From: an uncultured Oleiphilus sp.
Lineage (GTDB): Bacteria > Pseudomonadota > Gammaproteobacteria > Pseudomonadales > Oleiphilaceae
DNA length: 64,000 bases
Reading direction: 5' to 3'
Assembly (NCBI GenBank): GCA_913020045.1
Contig: CAJWBE010000011.1
Coordinates: forward strand, 1-64,000
Part shown: piece after piece, positions 8,305 to 17,174 of the stretch
How positions within the stretch are numbered: the first letter of the stretch is position 1
Layout of the letters: each line of letters starts with the position of its first letter
The notes under the pieces: generated by a model
Databases searched by the model: none
Told to the model about the DNA's origin: nothing
Seen by the model: only the letters and a program-made list of their open reading frames with translations
Program-made: the position numbers and the translations under genes

Positions 8305-9399
8305 GCTTAATGAGTTTAGGACGGAGAAGTACTCCGATATCATCCGGTTAGCCCAAGGTTTGGCGCGCATTCCCTCAAGATATGCACAATGGCTGCCCCT
8401 ATCGGTTAGCACTAGAATTACATTATCCATCGCTTCGATACGATGCTGATGCTCGTAGACATTATCAATATGGCAAACAGGGTCGTCTTTTGCGTTGAGT
8501 ATTAATATAGGAATCTTGATATCGTCAAACACCTCTGAGGGATTCGAGTTAAGCATGTAGTCTTCGGTGCTGTAATTCCCCGCAACCTCATAAAGTTGCT
8601 GATGAAATTCATGCAAGTCTTCAGTCGCGCGCAATGCATTGTATGAGGGGAGATGCTTGAGTGTGTCCTCATTGGGATCAATAAATAGACGATGAAGCTT
8701 TTTTGCCATCATCCTACTGTAGAAAGGTTTAGCGCGAGAAAAAGCGTTGCGCATATCATATGCCGGGCAATAAGCGACCGCCGCTTTGAGTGGAGTATCG
8801 GTACCGACTTTGCCAAGGTAGTGCGCTAGTACGCCGGATCCCGCTGAAATCCCAGTCGCGAAGAGGTCTGACTCTGGAACCGTTGACTGGATATGCTGAA
8901 TTTGTTCAGCAAAGTCGTCGGTGTTACCCATTGTGTTGAAACTGGGTGTCTTTAGCACCAAAGCGCCGTGACCACGACGCACGCATAAGGCCACGCGCCA
9001 GCCCATTTCCTCCCTTACATAACGCACGAAACCGCGCATGCTCTGCGGGTTCCCTGAAATGGTGTGCAGCACAAGCATCGTTGGCGTTTCGCCGGGTAAA
9101 TCTAAACCTAGCCATTCAACTGAAACATGTCCGCCGTCGTTCATTGTTAGAACATCCTCCCGGTCATATTCAAGAGGTTTAGAAAACCCTTTAATAAAAC
9201 CAAGTACGATAAGTTGGAGGTGGGTGTTAAAGAGCCAAGGTGTCGCGAAGTAACGCCGATTAAGGCTGCGAGTTGCAGTGACAATTCGCTTATTAAACTC
9301 GGTCGGTTGGTAAATTAGTTTGGGTTTAGTGGCGACGAACGTGAAGTAATAAAGGATCGCGAGCGCGACTAGTCCAGCTAAGATTAACGCCGAGGTCAT
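8287..9399 (-). CDS. YheT/ABHD3-like alpha/beta hydrolase
   Basis: Alpha/beta hydrolase of 370 residues from the YheT/ABHD1-3 family. It begins with one membrane helix (residues about 3-24), so it is probably inner-membrane anchored. The nucleophile elbow is GISAGSGVLAHYLG. The acid is likely in LNAKDDPVC and the histidine in RGSHCAYLEG, giving a complete Ser-Asp-His triad. The oxyanion region is seen in LHTISGNPQSM. Family members act as lipid esterases or phospholipases; the substrate is unknown. It stands alone, convergent with the tautomerase gene and with a long upstream non-coding region. Confidence 0.85.
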   Translation of the reverse strand: MTSALILAGLVALAILYYFTFVATKPKLIYQPTEFNKRIVTATRSLNRRYFATPWLFNTHLQLIVLGFIKGFSKPLEYDREDVLTMNDGGHVSVEWLGLDLPGETPTMLVLHTISGNPQSMRGFVRYVREEMGWRVALCVRRGHGALVLKTPSFNTMGNTDDFAEQIQHIQSTVPESDLFATGISAGSGVLAHYLGKVGTDTPLKAAVAYCPAYDMRNAFSRAKPFYSRMMAKKLHRLFIDPNEDTLKHLPSYNALRATEDLHEFHQQLYEVAGNYSTEDYMLNSNPSEVFDDIKIPILILNAKDDPVCHIDNVYEHQHRIEAMDNVILVLTDRGSHCAYLEGMRAKPWANRMISEYFSVLNSLSKNAAH

Positions 9400-9947
9400 T
9401 AGTGATATTCCGTGTTTAAAAAAGACATAGTAAAAGATTATCTTTACAGGGTAAATATTGTATTCGTCAGGCTAGGGGGCTCAATAGATATCTTAACTAT
9501 GTTATTCCTTTCGTGACTTGACTCGTTAACCCCGCAGCGAAGCGGAATACGGTCAATAATCGTATTGAATACGGTGTATTGGGCGCCGGACATTAGTTAG
9601 CGCGAATTTATCTCAAGAGCGCTTGTTATGTGAGAGCAGCGCTAGTTGGCGAGTTTAATCGGCAAGCACGCTAATTCGAGCGATTTTTTGCCCTGTTCTA
9701 GGGCGAAATCACCCACAATTTGAGGTATTTCAACCCATCACAAAGTGTGACTTGCTTCACGTTTTTAGGGCTGGTAGGCTTCGCTCGATTTTTCGATAGT
9801 GTGGGCTTTGTGACTCTCTACTATCAAAAATGAGATGGCGGTTTAAGTGGTGCCATCGTCAAATCGCGCACGTAGTTCCATTTGCTAGAGTTCAGTGTTT
9901 GGAGTGCGGCGAGTCCGAGTAACACGCAGTAGAGTAGTGAGGCAAAG
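9400..9947. other. 548-bp region without a recognisable gene
   Basis: Lies between two divergently transcribed genes, so it must contain both promoters. I see no open frame with family similarity, no tRNA and no long repeat. The one notable site is a CRP-like half palindrome at 9746-9761, listed separately. Confidence 0.6.
9746..9761 (+). promoter_or_regulatory. Possible CRP/Vfr-type site
   Basis: TGTGACTTGCTTCACG matches the CRP consensus TGTGA-N6-TCACA at nine of the ten consensus positions. It lies about 190 bp upstream of the 3-hydroxyacyl-CoA dehydrogenase GTG. A single match in 548 bp is weak evidence, and the distance is long for class I or II activation unless the promoter is well upstream of the gene. 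Confidence 0.3.
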
Positions 9948-10790
9948 GTGGCTAAAGTTTGTATTATTGGTGCCGGCACCATGGGCGCAGGTATTGCGCA
10001 GGCATTTGCAAGTCAGGGTTTCGATGTTGTACTTCGAGACATTCAGCCTGAGTTTGTAGATCGTGGAATCTCTTTTATAGAAGACAGTCTGGCGCGTTTA
10101 GTGAGTCGCCAGAAAATCACTCAAGACCAAGCGAGTGCGATAAGCTCTCGTATCACGGGAACGGTTGATCTCGAACTTGCACGCGACGCTGATTTGGTCG
10201 TCGAGGCTGCGGTTGAGAATATGGCGATCAAGAAGCAAATATTTCAAGAGCTTGATTCCGTTTGTGGGCCGGACACGATTTTAGCTACCAATACGTCATC
10301 CCTGTCGATTACCGAAGTCGCTGCATCGACCGGGCGACCTGACAAAGTGATCGGCATGCACTTTTTTAATCCTGCGCCAGTCATGAAGTTGGTCGAAATT
10401 ATTAAAGGCATCACCACCTCTGACGCGACCTTTGAAAAAGTCAAAACGCTAACGGAGCAACTGGGTAAAGCACCGGTTGAGGTCGCCGAAGCGCCGGGGT
10501 TTGTGGTGAATCGAATCCTTGTTCCAATGATTAATGAAGCTGCCGGTATTCTGGCCGAAGGCGTCGCAACTGCGAATGATATTGATGAAGCCATGAAACT
10601 GGGCGCAAATCATCCGATGGGACCACTGGCGTTGGGTGATCTAATTGGACTAGACGTTTGTTTGGCTGTTATGGAAGTACTGCAAGACGAGTTTGGTGAC
10701 AGTAAATACCGTCCTCATCCTTTGCTACGTAAATATGTGCGTGGTGGCTGGTTAGGTCGTAAGTCAGGTAAAGGCTTTTATCAGTACTAA
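9948..10790 (+). CDS. 3-hydroxybutyryl-CoA / 3-hydroxyacyl-CoA dehydrogenase
   Basis: NAD-dependent dehydrogenase of 280 residues that oxidises (S)-3-hydroxyacyl-CoA to the 3-ketoacyl-CoA in beta-oxidation or the reverse in butanoate/PHB metabolism. The N-terminal Rossmann motif is [17 protein letters not shown]. The catalytic histidine is in [16 protein letters not shown], paired with the glutamate of that segment. The C-terminal helical dimerisation domain includes [16 protein letters not shown] and ends with [13 protein letters not shown]. Length and all motifs are those of Hbd/PaaH single-domain enzymes. Translation starts at GTG 9948, because the Rossmann strand follows at once. A strong terminator follows, so it is monocistronic. 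Confidence 0.95.
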   Translation: MAKVCIIGAGTMGAGIAQAFASQGFDVVLRDIQPEFVDRGISFIEDSLARLVSRQKITQDQASAISSRITGTVDLELARDADLVVEAAVENMAIKKQIFQELDSVCGPDTILATNTSSLSITEVAASTGRPDKVIGMHFFNPAPVMKLVEIIKGITTSDATFEKVKTLTEQLGKAPVEVAEAPGFVVNRILVPMINEAAGILAEGVATANDIDEAMKLGANHPMGPLALGDLIGLDVCLAVMEVLQDEFGDSKYRPHPLLRKYVRGGWLGRKSGKGFYQY

Positions 10791-10804
10791 GTTCAACTGT
10801 TTAC

Positions 10805-10832
10805 AAAAAAGCGACCATCGGTCGCTTTTTTT
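10805..10832 (+). terminator. Rho-independent terminator after 3-hydroxyacyl-CoA dehydrogenase
   Basis: A6 then GCGACC (10811-10816), ATC loop, GGTCGC (10820-10825) and seven T. The symmetrical A/T flanks would let it act on both strands. Confidence 0.92.
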
Positions 10833-10941
10833 ATGCCCAGCGAATGCGCACGAAGAAAGTGGTTTAACGAGGCAGTGTAAGTGGGCAGCACGGTGCGAAG
10901 GTGGGGGGCTGTTAGGGGGCTAATAGCTGAGGCGAGTTAGT

Positions 10942-11388
10942 TTAGGGTTGCGTATCAGAACTCGGTGTCTGTTGGAGGAAGTGCTTAGCAATATCAGGGC
11001 TGGGGGTCAGGCAATGCTCCTGCTGTCCAAAAATTCGGTACCGATGACGGGCGACGAGGCGATAAATACCGTCTCTCAAAAACAGAGGCAGCAATGAAAA
11101 TCCAGATAACAGACGCCATGGTTTAGCGAGATGTCGACAAACCGCCAGCACTGCATCGCTTCTCTCAAGGCATTGGTTGTCCTCAACAAGCAGCAGGGTA
11201 TCGAAGTCATCAAGCGGATAGCCGAAGTGCTTTAGTATTATTTGGCCTTGCTCTGACTGAACACTGCAAAGTGTCAGATGGCATTTAGGGTCATTCTTTA
11301 TAATGAATCGAACCCATGCGTTGCATAAGGTACATACGCCGTCGAATAGCACTACACGTCTATTCGCTAATGTTAGCGCTGGCGACAA
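10942..11388 (-). CDS. DCC-family (DUF393) thiol-disulfide oxidoreductase-like protein
   Basis: Protein of 148 residues from the DUF393 or DCC family. The defining motif is near the N-terminus: LFDGVCTLCNAWVRF, with a CxxC pair as in thioredoxin-like proteins. Other family marks are the SDAVLAVCRHL segment and the C-terminal RDGIYRLVARHRYRIFG. Relatives are sometimes annotated YuxK. Function is not established; membrane-edge redox or fatty-acid-related roles have been proposed. It lies 46 bp downstream of the GFA protein gene on the same strand and the two may be co-transcribed. Confidence 0.88.
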   Translation of the reverse strand: MSPALTLANRRVVLFDGVCTLCNAWVRFIIKNDPKCHLTLCSVQSEQGQIILKHFGYPLDDFDTLLLVEDNQCLERSDAVLAVCRHLAKPWRLLSGFSLLPLFLRDGIYRLVARHRYRIFGQQEHCLTPSPDIAKHFLQQTPSSDTQP

Positions 11389-11434
11389 TCTAGGCCCCTC
11401 GTATAGATTATTGTGTTGGTTAATAGTCTATCTA

Positions 11435-11818
11435 TTATCTAGCTTTTTGGTCGCAGGAATGATTAATCCCGTCGGTGGTAACGATTTCGCCGAGATCAAA
11501 AGGGTCGATTCCCTCTAAGCAGCCTATGTTCACAGCAAACTCTTGAGGATTGGAGCGGCGCTGATGGTGAGTATAAATACCGCAAGTGCGACAAAAGTAG
11601 TGCTTGGCGGTTTTAGTATTGAATTGATACAGGCTCAAGTTTTCTTCGCCCTGTGTAATGCTTAATGAAGCAAGTGGGACAGACACGACAATAGCGCCAC
11701 GGCGACGGCACATCGAGCAATTGCAGCGGCTTAAACTGTCGAGACCGCTTGAAAGCGTCAAGTCAAACGTGACCGTGCCGCAGTGACAGCTTCCGCTTAT
11801 TTCGGTGGATGGATTCAT
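11435..11818 (-). CDS. GFA/CENP-V family zinc protein
   Basis: Protein of 127 residues with the glutathione-dependent formaldehyde-activating enzyme (GFA/CENP-V) fold. Zinc ligands are visible as GSCHCGTVTF, CNCSMCRRRG and YFCRTCGIYTHHQ, giving seven cysteines in the usual pattern. In the founding enzyme these bind a structural and a catalytic zinc for S-hydroxymethylglutathione formation, but most family members have unproven substrates. Located upstream of the DCC protein gene on the same strand. Confidence 0.88.
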   Translation of the reverse strand: MNPSTEISGSCHCGTVTFDLTLSSGLDSLSRCNCSMCRRRGAIVVSVPLASLSITQGEENLSLYQFNTKTAKHYFCRTCGIYTHHQRRSNPQEFAVNIGCLEGIDPFDLGEIVTTDGINHSCDQKAR

Positions 11819-12119
11819 TGATTCTCTGAAGGGTTGCGGGTTTATCTTAACTTGGTCACATTAATGTTCGAGAAATACTCGTTATCAACTAGCACCTGTA
11901 TTCGATAGCGGTTTTTAAAAGCGCGAACTTCTGAAAAGAAGTATCGCCTATCCAGTGAGTGGCTGGCTAGTCTCTTGATTTGATTTGGACAAATTAGTTG
12001 GTAATGCCTTTTCTGATTGGATATTTGAACCTAAGCTTACGAGTATGGTCGAACAAATCTTGATGCTGCGCTCCATTAAAGCGCGTTTTAAAGCCTTCTT
12101 ATATCCAAGGAAAGACTTT
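11819..12119. other. 301-bp intergenic region upstream of the cupredoxin gene
   Basis: Divergent region between the GFA gene and the cupredoxin gene. An in-frame extension of the cupredoxin reading frame covers 11985-12119, but it lacks family similarity and precedes the real ribosome-binding site. I see no other gene, terminator or clear operator. Confidence 0.5.
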
Positions 12120-12809
12120 ATGTGTAGTCAGTTATCCCCTTTTTTTATTACGAAACAACTACTGTCCAATAGCTTAACTTGTGTATCTAAGCAGCTTAGT
12201 TGTTTGGTGCTCTTTGCTGTATTTTCGGGTTCCTTGATGGCGTTTGAATTGCGAGCAGTGAATGCAAACGGCGAACCTGTTGTTGATGCATTTGTTGCAA
12301 TACCAGAGGGCACGATTGTAGCCCCAAGCAAAGAACTCGCTATCATGGATCAAGCGAACGTCAGATTTGCGCCACATGTATTGGCGATTGATACAGGGCA
12401 GTCTGTCGTCTTCCCAAACAGCGATAATATTCGACACCATGTATATTCTTTTTCCGATCCAAAGCGCTTTGAGATAAAGCTCTATCAGGGAGTTCCTAAG
12501 CAGCCGGTTTTATTTGAGAAACCGGGCCTCGTTGCGCTAGGTTGCAACATACACGACTCAATGGTTGGATATATTTTTGTTTCACCTTGGCCTGAATATA
12601 GTGTGACAGGTGAGACGGGAACAATTAACTTGTCAAAAGCGGTCCAACAAGTGGCCGTCTGGCATCCATGGATGAGTGGCGTCAAGGAAGCGGTAATGGT
12701 TGGTGTGACAGACATGACAGGTAACAGCGGCGTTATTACCATATCGGTTCAACCGCCAGCGCCGGTTAAGACGTTTAAAAAATTTAGACGTAGTTATGGT
12801 GACGACTAA
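12120..12809 (+). CDS. Secreted cupredoxin-domain (methylamine-utilization-like) protein
   Basis: Exported blue-copper-like protein of 229 residues. A signal peptide is seen in the stretch ending SGSLMA before FELRAVNANG. A carboxypeptidase-regulatory-like start (NGEPVVDAFVAIP) is followed by a plastocyanin-type core. Copper ligands are plausible: His in NIRHHVYSF, then Cys, His and Met in GCNIHDSMVGYI, the usual Cys-x-x-His-x-x-Met pattern. Start is ATG 12120, with AAGGAAA about 8 nt upstream; the long open frame to 11985 is rejected. Proteins of this kind are often labelled methylamine utilization protein without being part of that pathway. It is followed after 86 bp by a putative outer membrane barrel gene, suggesting a shared periplasm/outer-membrane role. 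Confidence 0.78.
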   Translation: MCSQLSPFFITKQLLSNSLTCVSKQLSCLVLFAVFSGSLMAFELRAVNANGEPVVDAFVAIPEGTIVAPSKELAIMDQANVRFAPHVLAIDTGQSVVFPNSDNIRHHVYSFSDPKRFEIKLYQGVPKQPVLFEKPGLVALGCNIHDSMVGYIFVSPWPEYSVTGETGTINLSKAVQQVAVWHPWMSGVKEAVMVGVTDMTGNSGVITISVQPPAPVKTFKKFRRSYGDD

Positions 12810-12895
12810 GGCGCTGGATAACATGGTTAACACTTCGCAATACCCCTGCATGCGTTGCGGCTATCTTGATTAATCTAAAACCAAAGTTAGTTAGA

Positions 12896-14170
12896 ATGAG
12901 CATTGCATTCAGGGTGTCGATACCCATGACTTGCGTTTTGTTTGGCATGACGACATTTAGTTATTCGTGTTTTGCAGATTCTAATGAGAGCCATCGAGTA
13001 TTTGCGAGTACACGTTTGTCGGCTGACACTCAAACGAGTGGCGAAAGTTGGTTGAACGGTGGGCTCGGCCGTTTCGGTTTTGGTAATCGATCTCATGAGC
13101 TTGTTGGGCGTGCGGAAGGCAATCTTGAGTACCAGTATCGTCCATCTGCGCAGCTAAAATTCGAGCTCAATATTCAAGGGCAAAGTAGTACGGCTGATAA
13201 TTCCGCTAGCAGTGTAGGCTTGGTAGAGGCGAACGGGCGCTACCGCGTGGATATTGATTTTAATCAGTCTGTCTCGTTTACAGCTGGGCAGTTTTTCCTG
13301 CCTATTTCCTTAGAAAACACGCAAAAATTTTGGGACTCTCCCTACACGCTTAGTTTCTCGTCGCTGAATAGCTGGATTGGTGAAGAATTTCGTCCAATAG
13401 GTATCGACGGCGCATACCGGTTCAACTTTGATAGCGGTGAGCGTCTGACCTTAGCCGCGACCGCTTTTGGTGGCAATGATTCCATGGGGGCGTTACTCGC
13501 GTATCGAGGCTGGAGCTACGGCAGATTGCGCTCTAGTTATGGTGACGTGCTGGCGCTTCCTGACCTGACAGCGCTAAGCGACAGCAGTCCCTTTTCTGGC
13601 CAACGCGACGACGGTACGAAGCCGTTTGGTCGTGATCTAGACGGACGTCTTGGATTCGCGGTTCGCAGCACCTTTGCGTCCGATCGACTAGCGCTCAGCG
13701 CAACATGGATAGACAATTTGGGCGACACTGAATTGCATCGAGGTGAGTACGCGTGGCGCACTAAGTTCGCAGTGCTGGGAGCATCATGGTTTGCATCTGA
13801 GCAGCTTGAAGTGCTATCGGAGGCGAGTGCCGGAAGTTCGACGATGGGCGCGGGTCCCGGTGTCGATATTGAGTTTTATAGTGTTTATCTGATGTTGTCT
13901 TATGTCTTTGGAGAGTATCGCTTAAGCGTCAGGCATGACGCGTTTGGGATTGAGGATAAAGACCACGTTGACGAAGATAGCCATGACCTAGGAAGAAGCC
14001 AAACCTTTGCGTTGATGTGGACGCCCGAGCGCTCGCCGTTTAGCGCCGGTGCGGAGGTCTTGTATTTAAATTCAAAACGCTTGAAGCAAGTTCAGTCAAA
14101 TAGTACCACTAGAAGCGAAGCGGACCGAGATTCGCTAAGTGCAGGCATCATGCTTGAGTATCGTTTTTAA
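12896..14170 (+). CDS. Outer membrane beta-barrel protein (unassigned family)
   Basis: About 425 residues with a signal peptide (hydrophobic stretch up to YSCFA before DSNESHR) and then alternating amphipathic strands rich in aromatic, Gly and Ser residues. It ends in LEYRF, the C-terminal aromatic signature of BAM-inserted barrels. I do not recognise a specific porin family. It follows the cupredoxin gene on the same strand, so the pair could handle a metal or redox ligand at the envelope (inference). ATG 12896 is preferred, as it starts the signal peptide; TTG 12866 is also in frame and neither has a strong ribosome-binding site. Confidence 0.72.
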   Translation: MSIAFRVSIPMTCVLFGMTTFSYSCFADSNESHRVFASTRLSADTQTSGESWLNGGLGRFGFGNRSHELVGRAEGNLEYQYRPSAQLKFELNIQGQSSTADNSASSVGLVEANGRYRVDIDFNQSVSFTAGQFFLPISLENTQKFWDSPYTLSFSSLNSWIGEEFRPIGIDGAYRFNFDSGERLTLAATAFGGNDSMGALLAYRGWSYGRLRSSYGDVLALPDLTALSDSSPFSGQRDDGTKPFGRDLDGRLGFAVRSTFASDRLALSATWIDNLGDTELHRGEYAWRTKFAVLGASWFASEQLEVLSEASAGSSTMGAGPGVDIEFYSVYLMLSYVFGEYRLSVRHDAFGIEDKDHVDEDSHDLGRSQTFALMWTPERSPFSAGAEVLYLNSKRLKQVQSNSTTRSEADRDSLSAGIMLEYRF

Positions 14171-14172
14171 TT

Positions 14173-14212
14173 ACCGCTAAACCGCTAAACCGCTAAACCG
14201 CTAAACTGCTAA
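14173..14212. repeat. Five tandem copies of ACCGCTAA
   Basis: An 8-bp unit, ACCGCTAA, is repeated five times without gaps; only the last copy differs (ACTGCTAA). It lies just after the barrel gene stop codon and 7 bp before the stop codon of the convergent gene. An 8-mer repeat does not preserve reading frame, so copy change would matter little here except for transcript ends. Confidence 0.95.
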
Positions 14213-14218
14213 CGAGTC

Positions 14219-14947
14219 TTAGGTCGGTTTCCCATTAGCGGTCATTGTTAGTAAGCCATCGTTTGAAAACGTGAGTGCAATGGTGTCATTGCTTCGGTTT
14301 CCCCAAAACAAGTGACTGTATTTGTCGATAACGGCATTGGCTTGTGCCTTGGAGGAGGTGGCGGCATATTCTTCTTGGAAAGGAATGCTCTTTTTCATCT
14401 CTACCACATGAGATGTCAGAGCGTTTACCGTACTAAGCACTCTTGCCATACTAGGTGATTCAGCTAACGCGTCTTTGAGTTCCTGGGCATAGGGGTAATC
14501 GGCAGGTAGTTGCATTTTCCCCTCGGTGTCGTATGTGACTTTGTCCGGGGCGCTAGGAATGTTGTGATCCGCCAAGAAGTCAGGGAAAACCATTGAGATA
14601 TGATGACTTAGGTTATCAACGTTTTGTTGGCTAGGTAGCAACAACGGAGGTAGTTGAAACGTTGGCTCGGCGCTTTGGTGAGGGCTAAAATATGCCTCGA
14701 TGTTAAGCATCATTTCGCCTTGATTCGTTTGTAGCAGTGCGCTGTTGTGCGCGCTTTTTACATTGTCTTCCTTAGCCTGCGCAGCATGTGCAGCGGCTGA
14801 GATCGTTGTCCTGTCGGCCTGATTTTGCCCATTTGTATACATGCTTGCCGCAAACTGGTCGGAGCTTGCCGTTGGTTTTATCGAATGATTTGCCTGGTTT
14901 GGTGCAAGGCTACTCGTTGGCTGTGAGGCGCTGGGCGGTATATACAT
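14219..14947 (-). CDS. Hypothetical protein, unrecognised
   Basis: About 242 residues with no family I recognise. The first 100 residues are low complexity, rich in Ser, Ala, Gln and Asn, and look disordered. The later part is more globular, with Pro-rich segments (LPPLLLPSQQN) and a helical region ending in a beta-like tail with TIALTFSNDGLLTMTANG. No signal peptide or membrane helix is evident, so it may be cytoplasmic or exported by a non-Sec path. ATG 14947 is chosen because GGAGA lies 5 nt upstream on the minus strand; an in-frame ATG at 15004 lacks such a site. It is convergent with the barrel gene and 60 bp downstream of the next minus-strand gene. Confidence 0.6.
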   Translation of the reverse strand: MYIPPSASQPTSSLAPNQANHSIKPTASSDQFAASMYTNGQNQADRTTISAAAHAAQAKEDNVKSAHNSALLQTNQGEMMLNIEAYFSPHQSAEPTFQLPPLLLPSQQNVDNLSHHISMVFPDFLADHNIPSAPDKVTYDTEGKMQLPADYPYAQELKDALAESPSMARVLSTVNALTSHVVEMKKSIPFQEEYAATSSKAQANAVIDKYSHLFWGNRSNDTIALTFSNDGLLTMTANGKPT

Positions 14948-15064
14948 CGCTATTTCTCCGACTTGTTTAGTGTCAGAAGAACAATTCAGCAAGGCGTGTG
15001 CCATTAAAATTGGCTAGACCTGTATAGAGAACTTAACCGAATTTCTTGCGGCATAGCCCTTGAA

Positions 15065-15787
15065 TCAGCCGTTATATATGACGGGCATCTTTCCTTTCCA
15101 CCGCTCCCAAAGATCATCATCGCTGGCAAGACTTGCCATAAAATGCGCGACGTTAACGCGGCTGGTTTCGCCTGCATTAAATATCGCGTTTCGTATTGGA
15201 GACTCAAATACTTCGTATGAGCTGAGTTGTTGGTCGTCTGTCAGCGTGTCTGGACGAACGGTGACCCACTCAATGTAAGCGTGGTTAGGTTTGATATTCC
15301 GCCGAAGTACGTCGGCTGCCTGTTCGTTATCGACGTGAGGTGGGAGTGTGTATCGAAGTATTGATACTACAATGCGCTGGGAGAGCTCCGGAACTTCGGG
15401 AATGCCTCGATTTGCGTTGCCCGTCGTGTTCATCAAAATGAGTTTGGTTTTGTTAGACTTTTCGAGCGAGTTAATTGCGGTCAGGACTTTATCGATGGTT
15501 TGCGTGACGAGCCGCCGAGGCTGTCCAAATATACCCTTTAGAGTAAGGTTATGCCCGAGACAGGAAATAACCACATCACACTCTGCTAGTTGTTGACAGA
15601 AGTCATCAACAGACCATGTGCTTACGTCGCCGATGACCTCGCTTAGCGAAGGGTATTGCGAGGTGAGCGTCGCAAATACACCCGGTGTTCTAACGACGGC
15701 GCAAATAGTCGCGTTCTTAGACAACAATTGGGCGACGACTTTCTGGCCCGTGGCGCCACTGGCACCTAATACTAAAACGTTAAGCAT
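15065..15787 (-). CDS. NAD(P)-binding atypical SDR (NmrA/NAD(P)H-binding type)
   Basis: Protein of 240 residues with an N-terminal Rossmann motif, LVLGASGATGQKVVAQLL, typical of atypical short-chain dehydrogenases that bind NADP. The classical YxxxK active site is not obvious, as is usual for NmrA-like and flavin-reductase-like members, which may be sensors or reductases. The tail includes SRVNVAHFMASLASDDDLWERWKGK, as in related proteins. GGAAGG upstream of ATG 15787 supports the start. Substrate is unknown. Confidence 0.8.
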   Translation of the reverse strand: MLNVLVLGASGATGQKVVAQLLSKNATICAVVRTPGVFATLTSQYPSLSEVIGDVSTWSVDDFCQQLAECDVVISCLGHNLTLKGIFGQPRRLVTQTIDKVLTAINSLEKSNKTKLILMNTTGNANRGIPEVPELSQRIVVSILRYTLPPHVDNEQAADVLRRNIKPNHAYIEWVTVRPDTLTDDQQLSSYEVFESPIRNAIFNAGETSRVNVAHFMASLASDDDLWERWKGKMPVIYNG

Positions 15788-16012
15788 GACCTTCCATTAG
15801 AAATGAATAAGGGGTTTCAGTGTCGCCAATCCAAAGTGTCGGACTCTATTTTGTATTAGCTTTATGAATTGCGCTTTCGGCTTAGGTCAAAACAAAACTA
15901 CTATGAACAGCAATCTAGGCAGTCTGATAAATAGCGTTAGTTCGTTTTGTGCCAGTCAGCGCTGTGCAGAGCTCGATTTATGCCCCGCACAACTCATTAG
16001 TGCGCACAAACG

Positions 16013-17011
16013 CTATAGTTTAACGATGAGCTTACCTTTGTTTCCGCCGGTGAAGAACAAGTTCAAGCCCTCAATTGAAGACTCAAGACCTTCCAAAATA
16101 TGTGAGCGATGCTTGATTTTTCCTGCCATGACATAGGGTGTTAATTTAGCAAGTAGCTGAGGAACTTCATGGAAGTGGTCTGGCATGGTAAAGCCTTGCA
16201 CTGTGAGTCGTCGTTTTAACACGCTCACCCAGCTCGGGCCTGGTGCTGGCGTAGCGGTTGAGTAGTCGGCAATCAGGCCACATACCATTACGCGTCCATG
16301 TGGGTTCATCCGTTCAACGATCATGCTTTGAATTGGGCCAGCGGTATTCTCGAAGAATAAGTCAATGCCCTTGGGCGCTGCGTTATCGAGCAGTTCTTCC
16401 AAGTTTTCGCTTTTGTAATTGATCGCGCTATCAAATCCTAGTTCATTGACGATCCAGTCGGCTTTTTCATCTGACCCGACGACGCCAATAACATGTAAAC
16501 CTTCTGCCTTAGCGAGTTGCCCTACGATTGAGCCAACTGAACCTGCGGCCCCTGTGACAATAATTGTTTCACCGGCTTTAGGGTGCCCCACGTTAAAAAA
16601 TCCCTGCGTTGCCGTCATACCTGGTAAGGCAAAAATAGACAGAATAGTCTCATCGGGTAGCGGGGCTTCTGCTTTATGGAGGCCTTGTCCGGTTGAAACA
16701 AAATACTCAGCCCATCCCATCATGCCCATTACTCGGTCACCGACATTAAAGTCAGGGTGGTTGCTTTCAATAACCTCACCGATACCAGAGCTACGCATCA
16801 CGTCGCCCAGTTCAACCGGAGGAATGTAGCTGTTGGTATCTGGGCTCATCCAGCCAAACATAGCGGGATCAAGTGACATATGGTTTTGCTTTACCAAAAA
16901 CTGTCCCGGCGCGATAGTCGGTATCTCTTTGCGAACGACTTCAAAAAGCTCTGAAGTAATTGGTCCGCCTGTTGGGCGTTTGACTAAATTAATTGCTGTG
17001 TAAGTGGTCAT
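16013..17011 (-). CDS. Zinc-independent MDR oxidoreductase (CurA/prostaglandin-reductase-like)
   Basis: NADP-dependent medium-chain reductase of 332 residues. The cofactor motif is VTGAAGSVGSIVGQLAKAEG (AxxGxxG type). There is no structural or catalytic zinc cysteine set, as expected for the leukotriene B4 12-hydroxydehydrogenase/CurA family, which reduces the double bond of enones and enals. Other family marks are LDPAMFGWM near residue 50 and FFENTAGP around the middle. A LysR-type regulator is transcribed divergently 163 bp away and probably controls it, the standard pattern for stress-response MDR enzymes. Confidence 0.88.
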   Translation of the reverse strand: MTTYTAINLVKRPTGGPITSELFEVVRKEIPTIAPGQFLVKQNHMSLDPAMFGWMSPDTNSYIPPVELGDVMRSSGIGEVIESNHPDFNVGDRVMGMMGWAEYFVSTGQGLHKAEAPLPDETILSIFALPGMTATQGFFNVGHPKAGETIIVTGAAGSVGSIVGQLAKAEGLHVIGVVGSDEKADWIVNELGFDSAINYKSENLEELLDNAAPKGIDLFFENTAGPIQSMIVERMNPHGRVMVCGLIADYSTATPAPGPSWVSVLKRRLTVQGFTMPDHFHEVPQLLAKLTPYVMAGKIKHRSHILEGLESSIEGLNLFFTGGNKGKLIVKL

Positions 17012-17114
17012 ATTTGTCGGTCCAGTAAACGGATAAATTAGCTTGTGTGTCTAGTTACTGACATTATTACTATAATTTTGATAGAGATATACACGCTGGT
17101 ATGACAATCTTTGT

Positions 17115-17146
17115 TGTCTATAAGGCACTAATGGTGTCTATAGGGC
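17115..17146. promoter_or_regulatory. Direct repeat, likely operator between MDR and LysR genes
   Basis: TGTCTATAAGGC at 17115-17126 recurs as TGTCTATAGGGC at 17135-17146, 11 of 12 bases identical, with a period of exactly 20 bp (about two helical turns). It lies 29 bp upstream of the LysR start codon, in the divergent region. Binding of the LysR protein, with autorepression, is a reasonable inference. Confidence 0.45.
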
Positions 17147-17174
17147 TTGAATTAAATCAATATAACGGTGAATT

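Noticed and set aside
14173-14212. CRISPR-like array
   Set aside because: The unit is only 8 bp, with no spacers and no cas genes in the window.
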